A stretch of 6,673 nt of DNA from an uncultured Caulobacterales bacterium (GCA_903903715.1 CAIUZX010000566.1:1-6673), one strand, 5' to 3'; positions 1-6,376 are shown, numbered from the stretch's first letter. The notes: generated by a model from the letters alone, not told the origin. Numbers and translations are program-made.

Positions 1-396
1 ATCAACTATCGCATCGCCCCCGGCGACACGGCGGACGAGGTGCTCGCCCGCGCCCGGGCTTCAGTGGCGACCCTGCCGGTGGAAGTCGAGTTTGAAAAGG
101 GCGGCATCTTCTCCAACCCCTCGCCTGTGTCGTCAACCACGTCGGAAGGCTACAGGATCATCGCAGGCCTGGCCGCGGACATGTCGCACGCGCCCGTCGC
201 ACCGGGCCTGGTCACTGGCGGGACGGACAGCCGGCATATGAGCGAGGTCGCGAAGGACACCTACCGCTTCCAGCCGGTGACGTTCGCGTTGAAGGACATC
301 GAGATGATCCACGGCGCAAACGAACACATCTCGCTCGAAAATGTGCAGGCTCTGGTCAGCTTCTATGAGCGACTGATGGTCAAGGCCGCCGGTTAG
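1..396 (+). CDS. M20-family zinc peptidase, C-terminal part (5' truncated by window edge)
   Basis: The frame is open from base 1 to the TAG at 394-396, giving the last 131 residues; the start lies outside the window. The sequence resembles the C-terminal portion of M20 carboxypeptidases of the PM20D1 / Gly-X carboxypeptidase type. An NYRIAPGDT segment (residues 2-10 of the visible part) matches the 'N-[FY]-R-I-x-P-G-D' strand of the lid/dimerisation domain. A GGTDSRH motif (73-79) and IHGANE (103-108) match the end of the catalytic domain, where the His of the HGxNE motif is a metal ligand in this family. Such enzymes hydrolyse or condense N-acyl amino acids or peptides using two zinc ions; the substrate here cannot be told. 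The end is complete and normal. It is probably unrelated to the glycan genes that follow, which begin after a 118-base gap. Confidence 0.85.
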   Translation: MNYRIAPGDTADEVLARARASVATLPVEVEFEKGGIFSNPSPVSSTTSEGYRIIAGLAADMSHAPVAPGLVTGGTDSRHMSEVAKDTYRFQPVTFALKDIEMIHGANEHISLENVQALVSFYERLMVKAAG

Positions 397-441
397 ATCT
401 GAATGTCCGGGGCGAGAACGCAGTAAGTCGGCCGTCAACCA

Positions 442-480
442 TTTCTAAAATCTTGTCCGCCTGAATGCGACCCGACCGCG
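442..480 (+). promoter_or_regulatory. Duplicated leader block upstream of copy 1
   Basis: This 39-base non-coding block matches 3258-3296 without gaps at 32 of 39 positions. It starts with TTTCTAAAA, continues with CTTGT, CG, CTG and ATGC islands, and ends with CCGACCGCG. It stops exactly 34 bases before the ATG of copy 1, the same spacing as the second block has to copy 2. Identity falls off downstream towards the start codon. The block may carry the promoter or an operator of the membrane-protein gene, but I see no convincing -35/-10 pair, so the function is inferred only from its conservation and fixed spacing. It could also simply be residual homology from the duplication. Confidence 0.5.
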
Positions 481-2146
481 CCTTGCGGGCGGCGGACAGT
501 CGGATTGGGTCGGGATGAAGTGGGTGAGCTGGCGTCCCTTTGCGATCTGCGCCGCCATCGGCGCCCTTATCTTCTCCCTGTGCTTCCATCTCGAAGTGCT
601 TAACCCGGTCAATGTGCGCTGGCTCCTGCAATACGACTGGGGGCAAAGCTTTGTCGGGTGGCAGGCCTACCGGCACGATGGATGGCGGCTGCCGCTGGGC
701 GCGGAGCGGTTGCTTGACTGGCCGGCGGGCGACAGCATCATCTTCACGGACTCCCTGCCGGCCTGGGCCGTTCCGTTCAAAATACTTTCGCCCGTATTGC
801 CAGAACCCTTCCAGTATATTGGCTGGTGGTTCCTGGTTTCGCTCATTCTGCAGGTCTATTTCGGCTACCGCCTCACCAGAAGATCCGGTCTGGATGAGCT
901 GGAGTCCCTCATCTGCGGATTTCTGGTGGGACTTACGCCGTTTTTCCTGGCGAGGCTCTACCACAACACGCTCTTCAGCCACTGGATGATCCTTTGGGCT
1001 CTGGAGATCTACGGGTTTGAGAGCGAAGCGCGCAGACGCAACTTCGGCTTTGGTCTGTTGCTGCTCCTGAGCGCCCTGACCAATTTCTATCTGACCTTCA
1101 TGGTGGCGGGCGTCTTTGCGGCGGATGTCCTGCGAAGCCTGCTCCGCCGCGACAGGTCCGGTCCGGCGGTCGCCGCCTCCGCCGCGATGTCGGTCGCGCC
1201 GCTGGTCGTGTCGATGGTCGTGATGGGCTATGTCAGCGCGAGGCGATCGGCCGCAGGCGGGTTCGGCTTCTACGTTTCCGAAGCCCTCGCCTGGATCAAT
1301 CCGCAGGTTCCGCTGAACTCCCGCTTCCTGCCGGCGACGCCGGTCTCGCAGGGCGCCTACGAAGGCTTCCAGTATCTCGGACTCGGGGTGATCCTGCTGG
1401 CGCTGCTTGGGCTTGGCCTTCGTCTGCAGCGCGCTGTGCAGAAGGCGTCTGCGCCGACGGACGGCGTCCGCTTCGACGGGGCGGCATATCTGGCGCCGAG
1501 TCTGTTCGCCTTCTGGACGTTCGCTCTATCGGACAGGATTCACGTCGGCGCGAACCTCGTCCTCGACCTGCATTATGGCTCGCTGCTTGGACCGATCACG
1601 TCGATGCTGCGATCCAGCGGGCGTTTCATGTGGCCCGTCTCCTACGCGCTGATCCTGGCCACGTTGCTGGCCATTGCGAAATTGCCGCGGCGATGGATCA
1701 AGCCCGTGCTGGTGACGGCTCTTGTCCTGCAACTGGCGGATCTGTCGGCGTTTCTGCGTCAGCAGTGGATGTTCACCGAGGCCGCGGCGAACCCGGCGGC
1801 TTTTCAGCGCCTCAGGAGTCCGCACTGGGACGGGTTGATCCGGGCGTCCAGGGCTGTGGATTTCCAGCCGTCCGACCCGCGGGCTCACCTCGCCTTGTTC
1901 TGGGAGCTGGCCGACCGCACGACGAAACTGCGCGTTCCGGTCACGACGATGTACAGTGCGCGCATAGATTCGGCGCAGGCCGAGTTTCAGAAGGCGGATG
2001 AAGTGGCCATTCGTCGAGGTCGGTTCGCCAGGGATAGGCTTTATGTCTTTGCGGATGGCTGCATTCCGGAGACGTCCGCACAGTTCTATCGCCTTGACGA
2101 CGTCGTATTACTTCCTCCGTTGCAAGCAGATGTGTCGGATTTGAGT
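442..2146 (+). repeat. Direct repeat, left unit (leader plus copy 1 gene)
   Basis: This is the left arm of a diverged direct duplication whose right arm is 3258-4974, offset by 2816 bases at the 5' end. Homology covers the leader block and coding sequence through the shared Ser-Asp-Leu-Ser motif near residue 544 of copy 1. The longest exact nucleotide match I noticed is 33 bases, 1074-1106 against 3890-3922, at the same 2816-base offset. Beyond 2146 similarity becomes doubtful and copy 1 soon ends. The two arms flank gtrB. Confidence 0.85.
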
Positions 2147-2224
2147 CCAGCGCCGCGATCGACGACTCAATGTCGCGCTATAAAAATCAGTTCAATGGCT
2201 TCAACCTCTCAGAATTCACAGTAG
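515..2224 (+). CDS. Polytopic membrane protein, DUF6311 / GT-C-like, copy 1 (short C-terminus)
   Basis: The product is a 569-residue integral membrane protein resembling the DUF6311 family, which I recognise from motifs: a first-loop Asp (D41, in a QYDWGQSFVGW context), WRLPLG (57-62), IIFTDSLP (75-82) and PFQYIGWW (98-105). About ten hydrophobic segments can be seen, roughly at 8-27, 84-118, 131-148, 152-167, 177-205, 227-242, 287-302, 325-338, 371-388 and 396-413. An Asp in the first outer loop after TM1 is typical of GT-C glycosyltransferases that use lipid-linked sugars, so such a role is plausible but unproven. The start is chosen because it aligns residue for residue with copy 2; no clear ribosome-binding site precedes it. 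Compared with copy 2 the C-terminal domain is missing: after SDLS (541-544) the protein ends within 25 residues in a Ser/Thr/Gln-rich tail. It may be a functional short paralogue or a decaying one. It is followed 40 bases later by gtrB in the same direction. Confidence 0.85.
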   Translation: MKWVSWRPFAICAAIGALIFSLCFHLEVLNPVNVRWLLQYDWGQSFVGWQAYRHDGWRLPLGAERLLDWPAGDSIIFTDSLPAWAVPFKILSPVLPEPFQYIGWWFLVSLILQVYFGYRLTRRSGLDELESLICGFLVGLTPFFLARLYHNTLFSHWMILWALEIYGFESEARRRNFGFGLLLLLSALTNFYLTFMVAGVFAADVLRSLLRRDRSGPAVAASAAMSVAPLVVSMVVMGYVSARRSAAGGFGFYVSEALAWINPQVPLNSRFLPATPVSQGAYEGFQYLGLGVILLALLGLGLRLQRAVQKASAPTDGVRFDGAAYLAPSLFAFWTFALSDRIHVGANLVLDLHYGSLLGPITSMLRSSGRFMWPVSYALILATLLAIAKLPRRWIKPVLVTALVLQLADLSAFLRQQWMFTEAAANPAAFQRLRSPHWDGLIRASRAVDFQPSDPRAHLALFWELADRTTKLRVPVTTMYSARIDSAQAEFQKADEVAIRRGRFARDRLYVFADGCIPETSAQFYRLDDVVLLPPLQADVSDLSPAPRSTTQCRAIKISSMASTSQNSQ

Positions 2225-2252
2225 ACATTGCCGCTTATTTTGGAAAATCATC

Positions 2253-2256
2253 GGAG
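2253..2256 (+). promoter_or_regulatory. Ribosome-binding site deciding the GTG start of gtrB
   Basis: GGAG lies 8 bases before a GTG codon that begins the protein exactly at the expected N-terminus of the GT-A fold (D-I-S-I-V-V-P). No in-frame ATG lies close upstream; the ATG at 2260-2262 is in another frame. This supports GTG at 2265 as the true start. Confidence 0.6.
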
Positions 2257-2264
2257 TTGATGTT

Positions 2265-3194
2265 GTGGATATTTCGATTGTCGTCCCAATGTTCAATGAG
2301 GAGCGCGGCTGTGATCAATTCTTCCAGGCCGTCATTCCGATCGCAGAGTCGTTGAACCTCGAGTTCGAAATCATTTGCGTCAACGACGGCAGCAGGGACG
2401 GGACCCTCGAAAAACTGAGGACGTGGCGGAAGGCCAATCGGCGGATCAAGATCCTGAATCTCTCCAGAAATTTCGGAAAGGAAGCTGCGCTTACGGCCGG
2501 CATCGATGCGGCGAAGGGGCGGGCCGTGGTGCCGATGGACGCCGATCTTCAGGATCCGCCGGAGTTGCTGGTCGAGATGGTGAAGCGCTGGCGCGCCGGC
2601 GCCCGTATCGTCCTCGCCCATCGCGCCAATCGTCAGACCGACACATTGATGAAACGGGTGACCGCCCGGTGGTTCTACAAGATTATCGGCGCCCTCGCGA
2701 ACCCGAAGCTTCCAGCCGATGTCGGTGATTTCAGGCTTCTGGACCGCGTTGTTGTCGACGCGTTGCAAAGGCTGCCTGAACGGTCCCGGTTCATGAAGGG
2801 CATCTTCGCCTGGGTCGGTTTCGAGGCCGAATATGTGACCTATTCCCGGAATGAGCGAAGCCTTGGAACCTCCAAGTTCAATTACCGAAAGCTTTGGGAT
2901 CTCGCCCTCGATGGCATCATTTCCTTCAGCGCGGTCCCTCTCAAGATCTGGAGTTATCTCGGATTTTTCGTGAGCCTGTTTGCGGCCATCTATCTGTTTA
3001 TCATTGTGGGAAAGACGATCATACTTGGGGTTGATCTGCCAGGTTATGCATCCCTTGTCAGTCTTGTGTTGTTCTTTAACGGCATCATTATTATTGGTCT
3101 CGGTGTTATTGGCGAATATATTGCGAGAATATTTATTGAGGTCAAAAGTCGACCAATATATCTGATCGACGATCGCGGAGATTTTGCCGATTAA
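2265..3194 (+). CDS. gtrB: GtrB/DPM1-type polyprenyl-phosphate glycosyltransferase (GT2)
   Basis: This 309-residue protein has the full architecture of bactoprenol glucosyltransferases (GtrB, CsbB, ArnC-like). An N-terminal GT-A domain carries VPMFNEE (7-13), NDGSRDGT (40-47), RNFGKEAALTAGID (68-81), the metal/nucleotide-binding DADLQDPPE (92-100) and GDFRLLDR (154-161). It is followed by the interface motif R-x-x-R-x-x-G-x-SKF (196-206) with DGIISFSAVPLK, and two C-terminal membrane helices at about 229-249 and 261-284. Family members transfer a sugar from a nucleotide donor to undecaprenyl phosphate on the cytoplasmic face of the inner membrane; the sugar cannot be read from sequence. All key residues appear present and length is normal. 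The gene begins 40 bases after copy 1, probably in the same transcript, and lies between the two DUF6311-like paralogues, which could use its lipid-linked product. The 3' third, coding for the helices, is noticeably AT-richer than the surrounding genes. The symbol marks the family, not a proven orthologue. Confidence 0.93.
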   Translation: MDISIVVPMFNEERGCDQFFQAVIPIAESLNLEFEIICVNDGSRDGTLEKLRTWRKANRRIKILNLSRNFGKEAALTAGIDAAKGRAVVPMDADLQDPPELLVEMVKRWRAGARIVLAHRANRQTDTLMKRVTARWFYKIIGALANPKLPADVGDFRLLDRVVVDALQRLPERSRFMKGIFAWVGFEAEYVTYSRNERSLGTSKFNYRKLWDLALDGIISFSAVPLKIWSYLGFFVSLFAAIYLFIIVGKTIILGVDLPGYASLVSLVLFFNGIIIIGLGVIGEYIARIFIEVKSRPIYLIDDRGDFAD

Positions 3195-3257
3195 TGCTGG
3201 GTGACTGTCAATTCGCGGCTATCCGGAAGATCTGCGCCCCTCAACATGCTTAAACTT
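3195..3257 (+). other. AT-richer spacer after gtrB, no gene
   Basis: Between the gtrB stop and the second leader block I see no open gene and no convincing hairpin followed by a T-run. Composition is less GC-rich than the flanking genes. Without a terminator, read-through from copy 1 and gtrB into copy 2 remains possible. Confidence 0.4.
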
Positions 3258-3296
3258 TTTCTAAAAACTTGTTCGTCTGTATGCATGCCGACCGCG
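3258..3296 (+). promoter_or_regulatory. Duplicated leader block upstream of copy 2
   Basis: This is the second member of the 39-base leader pair (see 442-480), again ending 34 bases before the start codon. Seven positions differ, scattered as single changes plus one run of three. Conservation of both sequence and spacing while the adjacent 34 bases have diverged suggests the block itself is under constraint, perhaps as promoter or operator. No specific sigma-factor consensus is convincing. Confidence 0.5.
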
Positions 3297-3313
3297 TACT
3301 GCAGTTGAATTTC

Positions 3314-3320
3314 AAGGAGG
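3314..3320 (+). promoter_or_regulatory. Strong ribosome-binding site of copy 2
   Basis: AAGGAGG lies 10 bases before the ATG at 3331 and is a near-perfect Shine-Dalgarno sequence. The aligned position before copy 1 (about 498-504) has no such motif, so the two paralogues probably differ in translation level. Confidence 0.75.
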
Positions 3321-3330
3321 TGGGGACGCA

Positions 3331-5415
3331 ATGAGATTCGAGACGTGGCGTCCCTTGGTCATCTGCGCTTTCATTGGCGCGGTGATCTTCTCCCTCTGCT
3401 TTCATCTTGAAGTGCTGAACCCCACCAACGTTCACTGGCTGCTGCAGTTCGACTGGGGCGCGAGCTTCGTCGGGTGGGAGGCCTATCGCCATGATGTCTG
3501 GCGGTTGCCGTTGGGGGCGGAGCGGCTGGTGGACTGGCCGGCGGGGGACAATATCGTCTTCACCGACTCGCTGCCCGCGCTGGCCTTCCTGTTCAAGATC
3601 CTGTCGCCGGTCCTGCCGGATCCGTTCCAGTACGTCGGATTGTGGTTCTTCGCGTCGCTCGTCCTGCAGGTCAATTTTGGATATCGCCTGTCCAGGAAGG
3701 CCGGTCTGGATGACCCTGAATCCTTCATCGCCGGATGTCTGATCGGATTGACGCCGTTCTTCCTGGCGAGGCTCTATCACAACACACTCTTTTGTCATTG
3801 GATGATCCTCTGGGCGCTCGAAATCTACGGATTCGAGCGGGAGGCGCGTCGGCGCAACTTCGGTTTCGGCCTGCTTCTCGTCCTGACATCCCTGACCAAT
3901 TTCTATCTGACCTTCATGGTGGGCGGCGTCTTCGCCGCGGACGTCGTGCGCACCCGGCTCCGGCGCCGCAAGGCGGGTCCGGCGGTCGGCGCGACGCAGG
4001 AGAGCGAGGCCACCATCGTGGCGCCGCTGATCATCGCCATGGGCCTCGTGGGCTATTTCGGCGCACGGCAGTCGGCCGCCGGCGGATATGGCGTCTATGT
4101 TGCGGAGGCTCTGGCCTGGATCAATCCGCAGACGTCTCAGAATTCCCGCTTCCTCCCCGCGATTCCGGTCACCACCGGCGCTTACGAAGGGTTCCAGTAT
4201 CTGGGCTTCGGCGTCATCTGCCTCGTTCTGCTCGGGCTGGGCCTTCGTCTCCGGCGGCTCTTCGACAGGGCGCCGTCGCTGTCGTCGGACGGGACCGGAT
4301 TCGATGGGGCGATCTACCTCGCGCCGGTGATGGTCGCCTTTTGGGCCTTCGCCATGTCCGACAAGATTCACCTCGGCTCGCATCTGCTGATCGACCTGCA
4401 CTATGGGTCGCTGCTGGGTCCGATCACGGCGATGCTTCGGTCCACAGGGCGCTTCATGTGGCCGGTGTCCTACGCGCTGATCCTGGCTTCGCTGCTCGCC
4501 CTTGCGAAAATGCCGCGCCGGTGGATCAAGCCGGCGCTGGTCGCCGCGCTGGTCCTGCAGATCGCCGATCTGTCGGTGTTCATGCCCGAGCAACGGAAGT
4601 TCACGAGCGTCGCCGCCGCGCCGGCTGTGTTTCACCGCATCAGGAGCCCCGAATGGGATCGGTTGATCAAGGCGGCGAAGGTCGTGGATTTCCAGCCCTC
4701 TGATCCGCAGACGACCCTCGACCTGTTCTGGGAGCTCGCCTTCCGCGCGACGAAGCTCGGCGTGCCGCTGACCACCATGTACAGCGCGCGGGTCTCTCCG
4801 GCGCAGTTTGCGTTCCAGAAGGCCGACGAAGCGGATGTGCGCATGGGGCGCCTGGCGTCGGACCGCCTGTACGTGCTGGCCGACGGCTGCGCGCCGTTCC
4901 CGATGATGACCGCTTACCGCCTGGACGGGGTGATGATCGTGCCGCCTGCGGGCGCAGACGTCTCCGACCTCAGCCTCTCGCCGGTCCGGTCGCCCGCGGT
5001 GAGGCTGGGCGAGGCCCTGGCCATCTCGAAGCCGGAAAACAGGTGCCTTCTGGGAAGTGGCTGGAACGCGCCGCAAGGCGCCAGCGTGTCGAGTGATGGC
5101 GCAGAAGCGTCGCTCTACATGCCGATTCCCGCCGGAGAGACAGGCCCGTTGATGTTGTCGGTCCGGATCCGCGGGCTGTCCGGCGGCGCGTTCAGAATGG
5201 AGGCCACCAGCGGCGGGGAGGTCCTTGCGCCGCGGAAGGGCCAGGGCCCGGACACCGCCGCGTTCCTGATTCCCCCCGGGAGGATCAAGGGACAAACCGT
5301 CCTTCCGATCGCCCTGCGCTCCACGACCGTTCCGTCCGGTCCGGCCAAGGCGCCGAACGGCCCCGTCTTCCAGCTCGTCGACGCCACCCTGGTGCGACTG
5401 TCAGGGGCGCAGTAA
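3331..5415 (+). CDS. Polytopic membrane protein, DUF6311 / GT-C-like, copy 2 (full length, with C-terminal domain)
   Basis: The product is a 694-residue membrane protein, paralogous to copy 1. Shared motifs are LQFDWGASFVGW with first-loop D41, WRLPLG (57-62), IVFTDSLP (75-82), PFQYVGLW (98-105), TPFFLARLYHNTLF (141-154) and FMWPVSYALI (375-384). About ten membrane segments span residues 8-417. A soluble region follows (about 418-548, with FWELAFRATK and TTMYSAR conserved in both copies). A separate C-terminal domain of about 125 residues (570-694) is rich in beta-strand patterns and begins with a GSGWNAPQG stretch, resembling beta-sandwich modules at the ends of envelope glycan proteins. By family analogy it could be an outer-face glycosyltransferase or polysaccharide-handling protein using GtrB-made lipid-linked sugar; this is inference. 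The start is fixed by the strong ribosome-binding site and the alignment to copy 1. The gene ends 8 bases from the convergent rpoH stop. Confidence 0.88.
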   Translation: MRFETWRPLVICAFIGAVIFSLCFHLEVLNPTNVHWLLQFDWGASFVGWEAYRHDVWRLPLGAERLVDWPAGDNIVFTDSLPALAFLFKILSPVLPDPFQYVGLWFFASLVLQVNFGYRLSRKAGLDDPESFIAGCLIGLTPFFLARLYHNTLFCHWMILWALEIYGFEREARRRNFGFGLLLVLTSLTNFYLTFMVGGVFAADVVRTRLRRRKAGPAVGATQESEATIVAPLIIAMGLVGYFGARQSAAGGYGVYVAEALAWINPQTSQNSRFLPAIPVTTGAYEGFQYLGFGVICLVLLGLGLRLRRLFDRAPSLSSDGTGFDGAIYLAPVMVAFWAFAMSDKIHLGSHLLIDLHYGSLLGPITAMLRSTGRFMWPVSYALILASLLALAKMPRRWIKPALVAALVLQIADLSVFMPEQRKFTSVAAAPAVFHRIRSPEWDRLIKAAKVVDFQPSDPQTTLDLFWELAFRATKLGVPLTTMYSARVSPAQFAFQKADEADVRMGRLASDRLYVLADGCAPFPMMTAYRLDGVMIVPPAGADVSDLSLSPVRSPAVRLGEALAISKPENRCLLGSGWNAPQGASVSSDGAEASLYMPIPAGETGPLMLSVRIRGLSGGAFRMEATSGGEVLAPRKGQGPDTAAFLIPPGRIKGQTVLPIALRSTTVPSGPAKAPNGPVFQLVDATLVRLSGAQ

Positions 5416-5425
5416 GCCGCGCCTC
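5404..5425. terminator. Possible hairpin over the two convergent stop codons
   Basis: Bases 5404-5410 (GGGGCGC) can pair with 5419-5425 (GCGCCTC), giving a seven-pair stem with one G-U pair and an eight-base loop. It lies over the end of copy 2 and the end of rpoH. There is no T-run on either side, so it is not a standard intrinsic terminator; at best a weak bidirectional or Rho-assisted stop. A chance hairpin in GC-rich DNA is a real alternative. Confidence 0.25.
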
Positions 5426-6311
5426 AGTCCATCAACAGGTTCTTGGCCTTGGCCTGGGTCAGCATGCTCTTCTGCAGCTTTTCGAAGGCGCGCACCTCGA
5501 TCTGACGCACGCGCTCGCGGCTGACGCCATACTCGCTGGCGAGGTCCTCGAGGGTGGTCGGATTGTCCTTCAGTCGGCGCTCGGTCAGGATGTGCTTCTC
5601 CCGATCGGTGAGGCCCTTCATCGCGTCGCTCATCAGATCCATTCGGACGCTGTATTCCTCGGAATTGGCGACGGTGGACTCCTGGCTTTCGGCGGTGTCG
5701 TCCGCCAGCCAGTCCTGCCACTCGCTTTCGCCGTCGACCCGCATCGGCGCGTTCAGCGAGCTGTCCGGGCCCGAGAGACGCCGGTTCATGCTGATCACTT
5801 CGTCATTGGTCACGCCGAGCTTGGTGGCGATATAGTCCACCTGCTCGTGGCGCAGATCGCCTTCCTCGAACGCGCTGATCTCGCTCTTGGTCTTGCGCAG
5901 GTTGAAGAACAGCTTCTTCTGCGCCGCGGTGGTGCCCATCTTTACGAGGCTCCAGCTCCGCAGGATGTATTCCTGGATCGAGGCGCGGATCCACCACATG
6001 GCGTAGGTCGCGAGACGGAAACCCTTGTCCGGCTCGAACTTCTTCACCGCCTGCATGAGACCGACATTACCCTCGGAGATCACTTCGCCGATGGGCAGGC
6101 CATAGCCGCGATAGCCCATGGCGATCTTGGCGACGAGGCGCAGGTGCGACGTCACAAGCCGGTGCGCGGCGTCGGTGTCCTGATGCTCACGCCACTGCTT
6201 GGCGAGCATGAACTCCTCGTCCTTGGTCAGCATCGGAAACTTGCGAATTTCCGTCAGGTAGCGCGAAAGCCCCCCCTCGGGGGACATGACGACCAGTGCG
6301 TTCGTAGCCAT
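5424..6311 (-). CDS. rpoH: RNA polymerase heat-shock sigma factor, sigma-32 (RpoH)
   Basis: The 295-residue product is a complete group 3 sigma factor of the RpoH type. It directs RNA polymerase to heat-shock promoters (chaperones, proteases). Visible parts: the N-terminal GGLSRYLTEIRKFPML segment (13-28), region 2 with VTSHLRLVAKIAMGYRGYG (53-71) and ATYAMWWIRASIQEYILRSW (101-120), the RpoH box QKKLFFNLRKTK (131-142) that distinguishes sigma-32 from other sigma factors, and region 4.2 with a helix-turn-helix (TLEDLASEYGVSRERVRQIE, 253-272). I prefer the ATG at 6311, giving an MATNALVVMSPEGG start, because it follows an AGGGGA ribosome-binding site by 9 bases; an in-frame TTG two codons upstream is less likely. 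The similarity to the Caulobacter protein is strong. It follows a pseudouridine synthase gene in the same direction after a 238-base gap. A candidate heat-shock promoter at 6457-6484 would allow autoregulation, as known for Caulobacter rpoH. Confidence 0.97.
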   Translation of the reverse strand: MATNALVVMSPEGGLSRYLTEIRKFPMLTKDEEFMLAKQWREHQDTDAAHRLVTSHLRLVAKIAMGYRGYGLPIGEVISEGNVGLMQAVKKFEPDKGFRLATYAMWWIRASIQEYILRSWSLVKMGTTAAQKKLFFNLRKTKSEISAFEEGDLRHEQVDYIATKLGVTNDEVISMNRRLSGPDSSLNAPMRVDGESEWQDWLADDTAESQESTVANSEEYSVRMDLMSDAMKGLTDREKHILTERRLKDNPTTLEDLASEYGVSRERVRQIEVRAFEKLQKSMLTQAKAKNLLMD

Positions 6312-6320
6312 GAACAACCA

Positions 6321-6326
6321 TCCCCT
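6321..6326 (-). promoter_or_regulatory. Ribosome-binding site of rpoH
   Basis: AGGGGA on the minus strand lies 9 bases before the ATG at 6311. It favours that ATG over the TTG at 6317, which would leave only three bases between motif and start. Confidence 0.6.
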
Positions 6327-6376
6327 GCCGATCCGAACCCGCCCCGGAGTTCACCTAAGGTATCGGCTATTTGTGA

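Larger units (their letters stand above)
3258..4974 (+). repeat. Direct repeat, right unit (leader plus copy 2 gene)
   Basis: This is the right arm of the diverged direct duplication described at 442-2146. It is slightly longer because of a small insertion around residues 222-229 of copy 2 and others further on. Homology with the left arm can be followed to the SDLS motif at residues 545-548. The remaining part of copy 2, its C-terminal domain, has no counterpart in the left arm. Confidence 0.85.

Noticed and set aside
380..982. A 200-codon minus-strand frame over the start of copy 1, similar to part of the antisense frame in copy 2
   Set aside because: The similarity follows automatically from homology of the sense strands. 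There is no independent coding evidence or ribosome-binding site.
2170..2264. Possible frameshift joining the end of copy 1 to a remnant of the missing C-terminal domain
   Set aside because: None of the three forward frames between 2147 and 2264 resembles copy 2 residues 549-694, so a simple frameshift does not explain the short end.
3251..3267. CtrA-like TTAA-spacer-TTAA site before copy 2
   Set aside because: The second half is TAAA and the spacer is 8 rather than 7 bases. The motif is also not kept in the leader of copy 1.
442..3296. Duplicated leader blocks as ends of a mobile element
   Set aside because: No transposase, inverted ends or target-site duplication is visible, and the homology continues through the whole gene, so a segmental duplication explains it better.
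3735..4703. A 322-codon + strand frame inside copy 2
   Set aside because: It is a shifted-frame shadow of the membrane protein, with Arg/Gly/Ala-rich composition and no family features.
3250..5295. A 681-codon open frame on the minus strand covering almost all of copy 2
   Set aside because: Its product is Arg/Gln/Pro/Asp-rich with no recognisable domain, typical of the antisense of a GC-rich gene. The matching antisense frame in copy 1 is interrupted while the sense frame stays open, so selection acts on the sense strand.
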